A stretch of DNA of 64,000 bases, taken from assembly GCF_001895025.1 (NCBI RefSeq), contig NZ_BCXI01000040.1:1-64000 (forward strand), read 5' to 3'. This document shows positions 1-9,303 of the stretch, one piece after another (the first letter of the stretch is position 1; each line of letters starts with the position of its first letter). The position numbers and the translations under genes were made by a program. The DNA comes from Rhodococcus zopfii NBRC 100606 = JCM 9919 (lineage in GTDB: Bacteria; Actinomycetota; Actinomycetes; Mycobacteriales; Mycobacteriaceae). The notes under the pieces are model-generated. The model was not told the origin of the DNA and searched no databases. It saw nothing but the letters and a program-made list of their open reading frames with translations.

Positions 1-1
1 G

Positions 2-20
2 GACAGGCTCCGGCCCTGTC
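2..20. terminator. Small hairpin at the window edge, possible terminator
   Basis: GACAGG and CCTGTC form a perfect 6-bp stem around a 7-nt loop. It lies about 145 bp beyond the stop of the leftward IclR gene and could end that transcript or belong to a gene outside the window. There is no T tract, so the call is weak. Confidence 0.2.
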
Positions 21-165
21 GGACCTTCACGGACGTTTCCCCTCTCGCCCATCGCGCGGCGAGCATGTTTACGTGCCGCATCGAGAGCGCACGGGCCTCC
101 AGCACGCCGGCTGCGCCTCCGGAACGATTCGAATCAGTCAAAGACATCCACGTTCATCCCAGCTC

Positions 166-957
166 TCACAACGCTCCGTCCGTTACGCGACCCAGTGTTT
201 CCGATGCCAGATGTGCTGCATCCATCACGGCCTGGAGGAAGTTGTCCCGGCCTTCCTGAAAACGTGAAGTAGGTGCAACTAAGCCTATGGCTCCAACGAT
301 GGATCCGTCCCCGCCGAAGATCGGCGAGCCGATCGAGGTGATGCCGGGACTGGTATCGATGTCCGCGGACCATCCCTGTTCCCGGACGTCTTCCAGTTCT
401 CGTTCCAGCATCGAGCGGAACCGACGCCGGGCAGTCGGGTTCAGGTCAGCGAGGTTGCGCTCGATGATCTCGTCTTTCAGCCCGGCCTCGAGGTGTGCGA
501 GTACTGCCTTTCCGGCCGCGCGGCGTGGTTCGTTGCCTGCCAGCCCGACGTAGAGCCCTCCGACCCGAAGAGGTTGCGAGCCTTCGACCAGCACCTTGAG
601 GATCACGTTCCGATCGTCGAGTGTCGACAGAAACGACGTCTCGGCGGTGGATTCCGCCAGGTCCGTGACGATGGCGGAGAGTTGCTCGTTGACGTTGAAT
701 CCGAGTTGATAAGTACGAAACAACGCGCCGACGCTGGCGCCGAGTCGTAGTTTTCCGTCGGACCGGCGCTCGAGGTAGCCCCGGGACAGCAGTGTTCGCA
801 TCAGGTGATAGCACGTGGTGATGTTGAGGCCGAGGCCCGCCGACACCTGCTGCACCGTGGGTGGCGTATCGGCGGCGGCTACGTACTCGAGAAAGCTCAA
901 TGCCCGCTCGACCGTCTGCAACGTGGGTTGCCCTTGAGTGCGCGACGTTCTGTTCAC
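166..957 (-). CDS. IclR-family transcriptional regulator
   Basis: This 263-residue protein has the IclR layout. A winged helix-turn-helix spans roughly residues 10-75 (TLQTVERALSFLEYV, then a recognition-helix region around NITTCYHLMRTLL), and an effector-binding domain runs from about residue 85 to the end. The family's conserved late GSPIFGGDGSIVGAIGLV stretch is present. The start lies 12 bp after the stop of the leftward ThDP enzyme gene, so both are probably one transcript, with the regulator made downstream of an enzyme of its own pathway. IclR proteins usually control neighbouring catabolic operons in response to an aromatic or organic acid. The likely target is the AT-rich divergent region at 2713-2914. 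The effector cannot be read from sequence. Confidence 0.9.
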   Translation of the reverse strand: MNRTSRTQGQPTLQTVERALSFLEYVAAADTPPTVQQVSAGLGLNITTCYHLMRTLLSRGYLERRSDGKLRLGASVGALFRTYQLGFNVNEQLSAIVTDLAESTAETSFLSTLDDRNVILKVLVEGSQPLRVGGLYVGLAGNEPRRAAGKAVLAHLEAGLKDEIIERNLADLNPTARRRFRSMLERELEDVREQGWSADIDTSPGITSIGSPIFGGDGSIVGAIGLVAPTSRFQEGRDNFLQAVMDAAHLASETLGRVTDGAL

Positions 958-969
958 TATATGAAATTA

Positions 970-2712
970 TCACCGCGACGCGGAGACTGGCCTGTCGCGA
1001 TGGAGCTGAGTGTTGATCCGGTCGACGCAGGCGTCCCATGCACGAACGGGAGGGTAGGCGTCAGGGTCGACGATCACGTCGATGACCACCGTGCCAGGCG
1101 ATTCCAGGGCCTCATGAAGAGCCGTCTCGATGTTGTCCGGATGCTCGACGACGATCCCCGTGGCTCCGACCGCGGCTGCAATCGAGGCGTGATCGACCGC
1201 TCCGAACTCCACACCCTTCGTGGTTTCGCCGAACACGGCGTTCTCGGCATGCCGTTGCGCGGCGAGGATCGAATTGTTGAGCACGAGCACGATCACGGGC
1301 AGGTTCTCGCGGACCGCGGTCTCCAGCTCGGACCACACATGCGCGAAGCCTCCGTCGCCGACGACCGCGATGACGCGGCGATCCGGCGCCGCGAGTTTCG
1401 CCCCCATGGCGAGAGGCAGTCCCCACCCGAGCCCCGCCAGCCCTCGGGGCATGAGGAAGCGTTGACCGGGCTGCACCGCGCGGAGGTAGCTGGCGATCCA
1501 GAACGAGGAATAGCTGGCATCGGCAACCACGATGTCGTCGGGGTTCAGAACCTTGCCGAGTTCGGCGAAAAGTCGCTCGGGGGCAATGGGGGCATTGCCC
1601 GACTCGAGCAGCGGTGCAACCGTCTCGACATGCCTGTTCCGTCCGGCTGCAATGTTCGCGCGGAGCTGGTCGGCCAGCGTCCGGCGGATCGTGAGGTCGG
1701 TGGCAGCGAGAGCCTCCGTGAGATCTGCAAGCGCGGCTCGCGCATCGCCCACCAGTCGCAACGATTCGTAGTTTCGCCCCACCTCGAGGGCATCGACATC
1801 GATGTGGATATACGTGGCATCCGGCGATGTGAGCGTCCAGCCCTCGGTTCCATTCTCGTTCGTCCGCGTCCCGACCAACAGCACGACATCTGCGTCAGCG
1901 ATCATCGGGAGATGGAAGTGAGCGGGCCCCCGCTCCCCCGTCACGTTTGCGGCAACTCCGAGTGAGAGCGGACCTGTTTCGTCGACTACGCCCTTACCCA
2001 TGTTCGTCGTTACGACCGGCAACTGAGCGAGGTCCTGGAGCGCGCCCAGTTCTGCCACCGCACCCGAGCTGTGAACCCCACCACCCGCGATGACCAGGGG
2101 TGATCGTGCTCGTGCGATGAGTTCAGCCGCCTTCGAGACCGCGGCTGCATCCGGACGCGGACGATCGAGAGGGAACGCCCCGAGGTCTGCCGTCCTGCTG
2201 AATCGACTCACTGCGGCGGGCATTCCGAGTACATCGCGCGGGATGAGCAGGACCACCGGACCCGGCCGCCCGCTGTTGGCCATCGTCATCGCCAGATCGA
2301 TGTTGTCGTCGACTCGCGCCGGGTCGTCGATTCGCCGGGTCCACTTCGAGACGCTCGCAAAAAGCCCGAAGTGGTCCATTTCCTGAAAAGCGTTGCGGTC
2401 GCGGTTTCCGGCCGGCACCTCCTGCACCAGTACCAGCATCGGCACCGAGGCCTTGATGGCCTCGGCCATCGGCGGGACCATCAACGTGGCGGCCGGTCCG
2501 TTCTGTGCCGCGACGACGGCGATTCGACCCGAGATTCTGGAGAATCCATCGGCCATGACACCAGCCGCATTCTCGGTGCGATACAGCACCTGACGGATCC
2601 CGATACGTTCCGCAGCGAGCATCAGCTCAGTCGGATTACTTTGCCCCAGAATTGTTTTCACCCCGTGCCTGGCCAAGGCGCCTGCGATGACATCGGCAAC
2701 TGTCCCATTCAT
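970..2712 (-). CDS. Thiamine-diphosphate-dependent enzyme, acetolactate synthase/benzoylformate decarboxylase-like
   Basis: This 580-residue protein has the three-domain ThDP fold: an N-terminal PYR domain with the catalytic Glu47 in RTENAAG, a central domain (about 190-330), and a C-terminal PP domain with the ThDP/Mg motif GDGG (Asp453) followed about 25 residues later by NN. It is the length of acetolactate synthase large subunits, but no regulatory small subunit is adjacent and the setting is catabolic. I therefore favour a 2-oxoacid decarboxylase or an acyloin/2-hydroxyacyl lyase over branched-chain amino-acid synthesis. A GAGGAGG ribosome-binding site stands 8 nt before the ATG. It is first in a leftward operon with the IclR gene. 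If it is a lyase, its aldehyde product could feed the aldehyde dehydrogenases on the divergent strand. The substrate is unknown. Confidence 0.8.
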   Translation of the reverse strand: MNGTVADVIAGALARHGVKTILGQSNPTELMLAAERIGIRQVLYRTENAAGVMADGFSRISGRIAVVAAQNGPAATLMVPPMAEAIKASVPMLVLVQEVPAGNRDRNAFQEMDHFGLFASVSKWTRRIDDPARVDDNIDLAMTMANSGRPGPVVLLIPRDVLGMPAAVSRFSRTADLGAFPLDRPRPDAAAVSKAAELIARARSPLVIAGGGVHSSGAVAELGALQDLAQLPVVTTNMGKGVVDETGPLSLGVAANVTGERGPAHFHLPMIADADVVLLVGTRTNENGTEGWTLTSPDATYIHIDVDALEVGRNYESLRLVGDARAALADLTEALAATDLTIRRTLADQLRANIAAGRNRHVETVAPLLESGNAPIAPERLFAELGKVLNPDDIVVADASYSSFWIASYLRAVQPGQRFLMPRGLAGLGWGLPLAMGAKLAAPDRRVIAVVGDGGFAHVWSELETAVRENLPVIVLVLNNSILAAQRHAENAVFGETTKGVEFGAVDHASIAAAVGATGIVVEHPDNIETALHEALESPGTVVIDVIVDPDAYPPVRAWDACVDRINTQLHRDRPVSASR

Positions 2713-2773
2713 TCCTACGTCCTCCTCGCGATAGGTCGCCTACGGTTTCAAAGTATGAAGTACATGTCAACTA

Positions 2774-2793
2774 TCGAAATTTTCATTATTCGA
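2774..2793. promoter_or_regulatory. Candidate operator in the divergent promoter region
   Basis: TCGAA and TTCGA form an inverted repeat around a 10-nt AT-rich centre. The surrounding 2713-2914 region is markedly AT-rich for this genome and lies between two divergent catabolic operons. An IclR-type regulator would be expected to bind here, but no consensus is available to confirm it. Confidence 0.3.
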
Positions 2794-2808
2794 ACTCGAT
2801 TGCGTTTA

Positions 2809-2837
2809 TTGACATCGGCGACCGGAGCGAATACCGT
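2809..2837 (+). promoter_or_regulatory. Sigma-70-type promoter for the rightward catabolic operon
   Basis: A perfect -35 TTGACA (2809-2814) is followed after 17 bp by TACCGT (2832-2837), which fits the actinobacterial TANNNT -10 pattern. Transcription would start near 2844, about 70 bp before the hydrolase ATG at 2915. The candidate operator lies just upstream. Confidence 0.5.
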
Positions 2838-2914
2838 CAGGCAAACAACGTGTGCGGCACGTCACATACATGGCCCTCCCGTACACCGAAGCACCTGGAC
2901 ACGAGGGAGATCTG

Positions 2915-3712
2915 ATGACATTCGACACTGGTGAACCGCACCTGAGCCCGGTGCTCTGCCTGCACTCGCTCTTTCTCGACCCGCGATCGTTCGACAGTCT
3001 CGCTGCTGCGGGCGCGGGGCGGTTCAGGTTCATCGCACCAGAGTTCCTCGGGCAGGCCGGCCGTCTGGACGAGGCCGGGTCGACCGTGACCATGGACATG
3101 TGCAGCGATGATGTTCTGGCGCTGGTCGACAGGCTCGGCCTGCGCCAGGTATCGATCATCGGTCAGTCCATGGGCGGGGACGTAGCGGTCCGAATCGCGA
3201 GCCGCAGGCCCGATCTTGTCGACAAACTGGTGTTGATGGGTTCATCCGCGCGCGGAGAATCGGTCGAGCATCTGGAAGAATTCGGCGCGTTCGTCGACAT
3301 GTTCGAACGGGACGGCTTCACCGACGAAGTCGTGGAGATCGTCAAGGGCATTCTTTTTGCGGCAAGTGTTCTCGAGGACCCGGAACGTCAGGATGTCCAC
3401 GACCTGTGGAGTCGACGCCTCAAAGAGCTGTCACCGAAATTGGCACATGCCGCTCGGGGTGTTGTTCAGCGCGAAAGTGCGGTGGCGCTACTGCCGCAGA
3501 TCACGGCATCGACTCTCGTCATCTCCGGAACCCAGGACCATGCCCGCCCGCCGGCGTGGTCCGACGAGATGTTCGACGCGATCCCGAATGCCGAACTCTG
3601 GCGGATCAAGCGCGCGGGTCACAGCCCACTCATCGAGGCCCCGGACATCGTCATTCCTTTCGTCCTCGAGTTCCTGTCCCGTCGTCAGCACGGTGACGAC
3701 CGGTCGTCATAG
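2915..3712 (+). CDS. Alpha/beta hydrolase, enol-lactonase/esterase-like
   Basis: A 265-residue alpha/beta-hydrolase. The nucleophile elbow is GQSMGG (Ser85), the acid is probably the Asp of GTQDHARPP, and the histidine is in AGHSPLIEAPD near the C terminus. No signal peptide is visible, so it is cytoplasmic. The frame is open from an ATG at 2852, but I chose the ATG at 2915. It has a GAGGGAGA ribosome-binding site 4 nt upstream, and the protein then begins just before the first strand, as is usual for this family. It is the first gene of the rightward cluster and probably cleaves an ester, lactone or C-C bond in the pathway. The substrate is not deducible. Confidence 0.85.
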   Translation: MTFDTGEPHLSPVLCLHSLFLDPRSFDSLAAAGAGRFRFIAPEFLGQAGRLDEAGSTVTMDMCSDDVLALVDRLGLRQVSIIGQSMGGDVAVRIASRRPDLVDKLVLMGSSARGESVEHLEEFGAFVDMFERDGFTDEVVEIVKGILFAASVLEDPERQDVHDLWSRRLKELSPKLAHAARGVVQRESAVALLPQITASTLVISGTQDHARPPAWSDEMFDAIPNAELWRIKRAGHSPLIEAPDIVIPFVLEFLSRRQHGDDRSS

Positions 3713-4066
3713 ATCCCCCGGGGCGGCTGACGCTGCCGAAATTGCCTAGGGGGCAGTCATTTGTGTGCCCTCGATAGTGAACGCTCCACTACAGGCCCAC
3801 GCCATGGCCGATTCGAATGCGCAGGCAAATCGAAGATTCACTCAGGACCTCCGTTATCGCCCCTCGGTCACTGCGACTGGCGCTGCGCTACATCCAGGCA
3901 CACCCCTCCGTTCGCTACGGACGCGGAACGCGGCGATCCGCGTCGTGCACTGCTCGCCGGCCGAATGCGCCCCATGGACAGCGAAAAGCCGACGTGACAC
4001 CAACGTCACCGTCGCAGATTCCGCATCACCTATCAGACCGAGCCCTTCAAGAATGGAGAAGGCGAA
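3713..4066 (+). other. Intergenic stretch between hydrolase and aldehyde dehydrogenase
   Basis: This 354-bp gap has no supported gene. The open frames in it are arginine- and proline-rich GC-bias products that match no family I recognise. It contains a short inverted repeat, TGCC-TAGGG-GGCA (3743-3755), soon after the hydrolase stop, and the aldehyde dehydrogenase ribosome-binding site near its right end. A promoter for the following operon may lie here, but I see no convincing -35/-10 pair. Confidence 0.5.
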
Positions 4067-5560
4067 ATGACCACAGCTGCAATGGCACCCAAGCACTCGA
4101 AAGGCTTCCTGGACCGTCGTCACGGCCTGCTCATCGACGGCCGGTTCGTCGATGCTGTCGACGGCCGGACATTCGAGACCATCGACCCCGGTACAGGACA
4201 AGTCCTCGCCACGGTGTCCGAGGGTTCGGAACGCGACATCGACGCCGCGGTGGAAGCGGCACGCCGCGCCGCAGAGGGTCCGTGGTCGAAGATGTCGCCG
4301 AGCGAGCGCGGTCGCATCGTTCACAGGATCGGAGATCTGGTCGCCGAGCATGCCGAGGAGTTGGCCGAGCTGGAATCGCTGGACAGCGGTAAGCCGGCGA
4401 GCGCAGCGCTCGCCGTCGAACTCCCGCTCGCCGCAGACATGTTCTGGTACATGGCCGGTGCGGCACGCCGAATCACCGGGACGTCAGTGACACCATCCGT
4501 TCCCTACATGCCCGGCGCAGAGTTCCACGCCTACACGACCCGCGAACCCCTGGGTGTCGCAGGCCAGATCATTCCCTGGAACGTTCCCATTCTGATGGCT
4601 GCGTGGAAGCTTGCCCCAGCCCTGGCCACGGGCAACACCGTCGTCCTCAAGCCCGCCGAGCAGACGCCATTGACCGCGCTGCGGATCGGTGAACTCCTGC
4701 TCGAAGCCGGTCTCCCCGACGGTGTCGTCAATATTGTCCCTGGATTCGGGGAGCGTGCCGGAGCACACCTTGCCGCGCACGACGGGGTCGACAAGATTGC
4801 CTTCACCGGTTCGACGGAGGTCGGACGCAGCATCGTGCGCGCCGCCGCCGGCAACCTCAAGCGGGTATCGCTGGAGCTGGGCGGGAAGTCCCCGAACATC
4901 GTCCTCGACGACGCGGACGTCGACGCTGCCATCGCAGGCGCCGCCCTCGCGATCTTCTACAACCAGGGCGAGGTCTGCTCGGCCGGAAGCCGCCTCTACG
5001 TGCACGAGTCGCAGTTCGACCGCGTCGTAGAAGGCCTCGCCGAGCATGCTCGTGGCATCAAGGTGGGCTACGGTCTCGACCCGGACACCGATATGGGTCC
5101 GCTGGTGTCGGCGGAGCATTTCGAACGTGTCAGCCGCTACCTCGATCTGGGCAAGCAGTCCGGCGGCCGGACGGTGGCCGGTGGCAGCGTACTGGACCGG
5201 GACGGATATTACGTGGAGCCGAGCGTGATTGCCCGTCCCGACCGAGATCATCCGATCGTCCGGGAGGAGATCTTCGGACCGGTGGTCACCGCTCTTCCGT
5301 TCAGCGACATCGACGATCTCGCACGGCAAGCCAACGACACGATCTACGGACTCGCCGCGGGCGTGTGGACCTCCGACCTGTCGAAGGCGCACCTGCTGGC
5401 GAAGCGACTCAAAGCCGGAACTGTGCACGTCAACACCTACCACGTGTTCGCCGCCGAGCTTCCTTTCGGCGGTTACAAGCAGAGCGGCTGGGGCCGAGAG
5501 AAGGGGGATGCAGTGCTCGAACAATATCTGGAAACCAAATCCGTCGTCGTCGCGCTCTGA
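4067..5560 (+). CDS. NAD(P)-dependent aldehyde dehydrogenase
   Basis: A full-length 497-residue aldehyde dehydrogenase. Visible landmarks are the FTGSTEVGR cofactor loop, the general-base Glu in LELGGKSPN, the nucleophilic Cys in NQGEVCSAGSR, the EEIFGPVV motif, and a C-terminal YKQSGWGREKG segment typical of the betaine/aromatic aldehyde dehydrogenase branch. A GGAGAAGG ribosome-binding site precedes the ATG. It starts a close run with the lactonase (22-bp gap) and the acyl-CoA synthetase (ATGA overlap), so aldehyde oxidation, lactone hydrolysis and CoA activation are probably consecutive or parallel steps. It may oxidise the aldehyde released by the ThDP enzyme or by the second SDR. Confidence 0.93.
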   Translation: MTTAAMAPKHSKGFLDRRHGLLIDGRFVDAVDGRTFETIDPGTGQVLATVSEGSERDIDAAVEAARRAAEGPWSKMSPSERGRIVHRIGDLVAEHAEELAELESLDSGKPASAALAVELPLAADMFWYMAGAARRITGTSVTPSVPYMPGAEFHAYTTREPLGVAGQIIPWNVPILMAAWKLAPALATGNTVVLKPAEQTPLTALRIGELLLEAGLPDGVVNIVPGFGERAGAHLAAHDGVDKIAFTGSTEVGRSIVRAAAGNLKRVSLELGGKSPNIVLDDADVDAAIAGAALAIFYNQGEVCSAGSRLYVHESQFDRVVEGLAEHARGIKVGYGLDPDTDMGPLVSAEHFERVSRYLDLGKQSGGRTVAGGSVLDRDGYYVEPSVIARPDRDHPIVREEIFGPVVTALPFSDIDDLARQANDTIYGLAAGVWTSDLSKAHLLAKRLKAGTVHVNTYHVFAAELPFGGYKQSGWGREKGDAVLEQYLETKSVVVAL

Positions 5561-5582
5561 AGAAACGACCCCAGGAAGAACC

Positions 5583-6554
5583 ATGACCGAAGTGCAGACA
5601 GTGACCGGACCCATCGACTCCGGTGAACTCGGACGAACCCTCGTCCACGAACACGTCTTCGTGCTCGGCGAAGAATTCCGGCTGAACTACCAGGACGACT
5701 GGGACGAGGACGAGAAGGTCGAGCAGGCGGTCCGCGAACTGAGCGAGCTCGAGAGTCTCGGCATCGACACCATCATGGATCCGACCGTGCTGGGACTCGG
5801 CCGTTTCATCCCGCGGATTCAGCGCATCGCGGAACGCACGTCCCTCAATATCGTTGTCGCCACCGGCTTGTACACCTTCAACGATCTTCCACCTCAGTTC
5901 GCGTATCGCGGCCCCGGCTTGATGATCGACACCGAGGAACCGCTGACCGAACTGTTCATCCGAGATCTGACGAAAGGCATCGGTGACACCGGTGTGCGAG
6001 CCGCCTTCCTCAAGTGCGCCATAGATGATCCCGGACTGACCGCCGGTGTCGAACGAACCATGCGCGCGGTCGGTCAGGCGAGTGTCGAGACCGGTGCGCC
6101 GATCACCGTTCACACCCATGCCGGATCGGAATCCGGCCTCGTTGCCCAGCGGGTCCTCGCGGAGGAAGGTGTCGATCTGACACGGGTAATCATCGGGCAT
6201 GCCGGCGATACCACCGACGTGGACTACTTGTGCCGCCTCGCTGACGCAGGATCCCTACTCGGACTCGATCGGTTCGGGGCCGACGCCTTCCTGCCGTTCA
6301 ACGAGCGGATCGACACCCTCGTCGAACTCGTCCGCCGCGGTTACACCGCGAGCATCGTCATCTCACACGACGCGTCCTGTTTCCTCGACTTCGTCGCCGT
6401 CGAATCCCGGGACCGGATCGGCCCGAAGTGGAACTACCGTCACATCCCCGAGGACGTGATTCCGGCTCTGCTCGATGCGGGAGTCACCGAAGAAGACATC
6501 GACACCATCCTTGTCTCCAATCCACACCGACATTTCGCCGGAGCGAGGCGATGA
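5583..6554 (+). CDS. Phosphotriesterase-family metal-dependent hydrolase, lactonase-like
   Basis: A 323-residue amidohydrolase-fold protein of the phosphotriesterase family. The binuclear metal site is complete: HEH near residue 20, the carboxylatable Lys in FLKCAID, His in VHTHAGSE, His in IGHAGDT, and the final Asp in SHDASC. Bacterial members of this branch are mostly lactonases, with organophosphate hydrolysis only a side activity. The frame is open far upstream, but the ATG at 5583 has an AGGAAG site and gives the usual N terminus. The stop overlaps the next start (ATGA), implying translational coupling to the acyl-CoA synthetase. A lactone intermediate opened here to a hydroxy acid and then joined to CoA is a reasonable inference. 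Confidence 0.88.
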   Translation: MTEVQTVTGPIDSGELGRTLVHEHVFVLGEEFRLNYQDDWDEDEKVEQAVRELSELESLGIDTIMDPTVLGLGRFIPRIQRIAERTSLNIVVATGLYTFNDLPPQFAYRGPGLMIDTEEPLTELFIRDLTKGIGDTGVRAAFLKCAIDDPGLTAGVERTMRAVGQASVETGAPITVHTHAGSESGLVAQRVLAEEGVDLTRVIIGHAGDTTDVDYLCRLADAGSLLGLDRFGADAFLPFNERIDTLVELVRRGYTASIVISHDASCFLDFVAVESRDRIGPKWNYRHIPEDVIPALLDAGVTEEDIDTILVSNPHRHFAGARR

Positions 6555-8260
6555 CAGTGACGAGCAGCAATCGTCTACCTCTGTCTGCATCGATCTGGAA
6601 CGCAGAGACCGATCCGCATGATTCGGACAGCACGATCGGGGATGCTCTCATCCGAGCCGCCGCTCGATGGGGAGACCGAACGGCCCTCGTTGAGGGCATT
6701 CTGGGTGACGATGCGCGCCGGTGGACATTCGGCGAACTGCTGGAGGCATCCACCCACGTCGCTCGGGCTCTCTTGCTCAGGTTCTCCCCTGGCGAGCACC
6801 TGGCAGTCTGGGCCGCCAACAGCCCGGAGTGGATCCAGCTGGAGTTCGGTGCCGCGCTGGCGGGACTGACGCTGGTGACGGTCAACCCGGCCTTCCGGCA
6901 GGCCGAGCTGGCGTATGTGCTGCGTCAATCTCGGGCGGTGGGGATCGTGGTGCAACCGCATTTCCGGTCCCGGGATCTGCTACCGATCGTGACTGCTGCA
7001 CTCGACGGCACCCGGGTCCGCGAGGTGATCTCCTTCGGAGATTGGGACGAGTTCGTTTCCGATGGAAGAGATTTCGGCGTACCGCTCGGACCTTTGCCGA
7101 CGGTCCGCCCCGAGGACCCGGCACAGATCCAGTACACGTCGGGAACGACTGGCCTGCCGAAAGGCGCTCTCCTGAGCCACCGTGGTCTGGCCACCAACGG
7201 TCGGAGGTACGCGACCGTCATCGGTGCGCGCCCGGACGATGTATGGATCAATCCCATGCCGCTGTTCCACACCGCTGGCTGCGGTCTCGTGACGTTGGGT
7301 GCGCTACAGACCGGCGGCTGCCACATCATCCCACCGAGCTTCGATGCCGACCTCATGTTGGACCTGTTCGAGACCCAGCACGGCACCGTGATGCTGAGCG
7401 TGCCGACCATGCTCATCCGGATACTTGAACGGCAGGAAGACAAACCACGTGACGTGTCGAGCTGGCGACTGACCACGCTCGGCGGAGCGCCTGTTCCGCT
7501 CGATCTGGCGCTGCGTGCCCGCCGTGTCCTCGGAGTCGAGGTGGGTATCGGATACGGACAGACAGAATCGTCGCCCTACATCACCCACACCGCGAGCGGA
7601 GACCAGCAGAAGCAGACGCTGACCACCGTCGGCCGGCCGCTTCCCGGGATCGAGGTCAAGATCGTCGACCTGAATTCTCGCGGCGTGATCGATGTCGGTG
7701 AACTCGGCGAGGTGTGCACCCGGAGCAGTTGTGTGATGACGGAGTACTTTTCTGATCCCGCATCGACCGCGGAGGCCATCGACGCCGACGGGTGGCTTCA
7801 CACAGGTGACCTGGGCACCATCGATGCTTCCGGATTCGTCACGATCCGAGGCCGACTCAAGGACATGATCATTCGGGGCGGGGAGAACATCTTTCCTCGT
7901 GAGATCGAAGACATCCTCTACGCTCACCCAGCGGTCAGCGCAGTGTCCGTGGTCGGGCTTCCGGACCCCGAATGGGGGGAGATCGTGGCGGCTTTCATCG
8001 TTACGGCCGAGGGAATGCACCTCACCGAGGACGATCTGGCCATGCACTGCGGAGCCCACCTCGCCTCGTTCAAGATCCCGCGGGTGTGGCAATTCAGAAC
8101 CGAACTGCCGCAGACCGCGTCCGGAAAAATCCAGAAGTTCGTCCTCCGCGACGGATATCTCGAGAATCTGCGCACGCATACAGCCAACGCCACGGAGCAG
8201 CTATCCACCAGCCGCACCGGCCGCGAAAGCAGCGAGTACACATCCAAGCTCGATCAATGA
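6551..8260 (+). CDS. AMP-forming acyl-CoA synthetase
   Basis: A 569-residue member of the acyl-adenylate-forming superfamily. The ATP-grasping loop YTSGTTGLPKG, the A5-type motif GYGQTES, the hinge TGDLGTIDASGFVTIRGRLKD and the catalytic Lys in SGKIQKF are all present. It resembles medium/long-chain fatty acid and aryl-acid CoA ligases such as FadD35-type proteins. The start at 6551 overlaps the lactonase stop in ATGA, so I reject the longer upstream frame. It should convert the carboxylic acid made by this cluster to its CoA thioester for beta-oxidation-like breakdown. No acyl-CoA dehydrogenase or hydratase is nearby, so later steps would be encoded elsewhere. Confidence 0.92.
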   Translation: MTVTSSNRLPLSASIWNAETDPHDSDSTIGDALIRAAARWGDRTALVEGILGDDARRWTFGELLEASTHVARALLLRFSPGEHLAVWAANSPEWIQLEFGAALAGLTLVTVNPAFRQAELAYVLRQSRAVGIVVQPHFRSRDLLPIVTAALDGTRVREVISFGDWDEFVSDGRDFGVPLGPLPTVRPEDPAQIQYTSGTTGLPKGALLSHRGLATNGRRYATVIGARPDDVWINPMPLFHTAGCGLVTLGALQTGGCHIIPPSFDADLMLDLFETQHGTVMLSVPTMLIRILERQEDKPRDVSSWRLTTLGGAPVPLDLALRARRVLGVEVGIGYGQTESSPYITHTASGDQQKQTLTTVGRPLPGIEVKIVDLNSRGVIDVGELGEVCTRSSCVMTEYFSDPASTAEAIDADGWLHTGDLGTIDASGFVTIRGRLKDMIIRGGENIFPREIEDILYAHPAVSAVSVVGLPDPEWGEIVAAFIVTAEGMHLTEDDLAMHCGAHLASFKIPRVWQFRTELPQTASGKIQKFVLRDGYLENLRTHTANATEQLSTSRTGRESSEYTSKLDQ

Positions 8261-8290
8261 TTCGTCGACGCCGCTCTGCGGGGAGATTCC

Positions 8291-9106
8291 ATGACAACGC
8301 TCAGAGACAGAACAGTTTTCATCACCGGCGGAAGCCGGGGCATCGGGCGCGCGATCGCGCTGCGCGCGGCGGCTGACGGCGCCAACGTCGTCATCGCTGC
8401 GAAGACGGACACACCTCACCCCAAATTGCCCGGGACCATCCACTCGGTTGCAGACGAGATCGTTGCCGCTGGTGGCCGCGCACTGCCCCTGGTTGTCGAC
8501 GTCCGCAACGACGACCAGGTCGCCGGCGCCGTGGACAAGGCTGCTGCCATGTTCGGTGGGATAGACGTGCTCGTCAACAACGCGAGTGCAATATTCCTCG
8601 AGCAAACACTCTCGACACCCATGAGTCGATTCGACCTCGTCTTCGACATCAACGTGCGAGGCACATTCGCGGTCTCGCAAGCGTGCCTTCCTCATCTGAT
8701 GCACAGCGAGAACGCCCATATTCTGACCTTGTCGCCACCACTGGACCTGAATCCCGGATGGTTTGCCGCCCACTGTGCATACACCATGTCCAAGTACGCG
8801 ATGAGCATGACCGTACTCGGGATGGCGGCGGAGTTTCGTGATCGAGGCGTCGCAGTCAACGGCCTGTGGCCCCAGACGATGATCGAAACCGCCGCGAGCT
8901 CGGTCATCGGCGTAGAGGCTGCCGGATGCCGCACGACAGAGATCATGTCCGATGCAGCACATGCCATTGTGACCAGCCCCAGCTCCGAAGTCACCGGCAA
9001 CTTCTTCATCGATGAGGACCTGTTGCGGCAGCGTGGGCGCACCGACTTTCGCGAGTACGAAGTCGTGCCCGGTACGCCCCTGGTAAAGGATCTCTTCGTG
9101 GCCTGA
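8291..9106 (+). CDS. SDR-family oxidoreductase, HSDL2-like
   Basis: A 271-residue short-chain dehydrogenase with the cofactor motif TGGSRGIG, the NNAS motif, and the catalytic YTMSK dyad. The sequence LTLSPPLDLNP before the active site and the late segment TGNFFIDEDLLR are characteristic of the hydroxysteroid-dehydrogenase-like-2 branch rather than of classical FabG proteins. A GGGGAG ribosome-binding site precedes the ATG, 30 bp after the acyl-CoA synthetase stop, so it is probably in the same operon. HSDL2-like enzymes are linked to lipid or acyl-CoA metabolism, but their exact substrates are poorly known. A role in oxidising a hydroxyacyl intermediate is an inference. Confidence 0.88.
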   Translation: MTTLRDRTVFITGGSRGIGRAIALRAAADGANVVIAAKTDTPHPKLPGTIHSVADEIVAAGGRALPLVVDVRNDDQVAGAVDKAAAMFGGIDVLVNNASAIFLEQTLSTPMSRFDLVFDINVRGTFAVSQACLPHLMHSENAHILTLSPPLDLNPGWFAAHCAYTMSKYAMSMTVLGMAAEFRDRGVAVNGLWPQTMIETAASSVIGVEAAGCRTTEIMSDAAHAIVTSPSSEVTGNFFIDEDLLRQRGRTDFREYEVVPGTPLVKDLFVA

Positions 9107-9303
9107 CGCGCCCTTCCTCGGTGGTCGCGTCGCAATGGTTCGAATTCGGGTTCCGAGCGCGCGGACACCATGCGCTGTTCTCGACGCGACCGCGGGCCCG
9201 TCGAGAAACACACCGACGTGATCGCCGAGGACGACCCGAACCCGCTCGCACGGCGGAGATTCGAAATACATGGACAACTTACAGACGAGACGAGTCGTGA
9301 ATC

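Noticed and set aside
970-2712. Assignment of the ThDP enzyme as acetolactate synthase IlvB
   Set aside because: No regulatory subunit or ilv gene is adjacent, and the neighbours are catabolic, so the specific name is not justified.
9100-9303. A tRNA-like GGTTCGAATTC string near 9136
   Set aside because: The surrounding bases do not form acceptor, D or anticodon stems.
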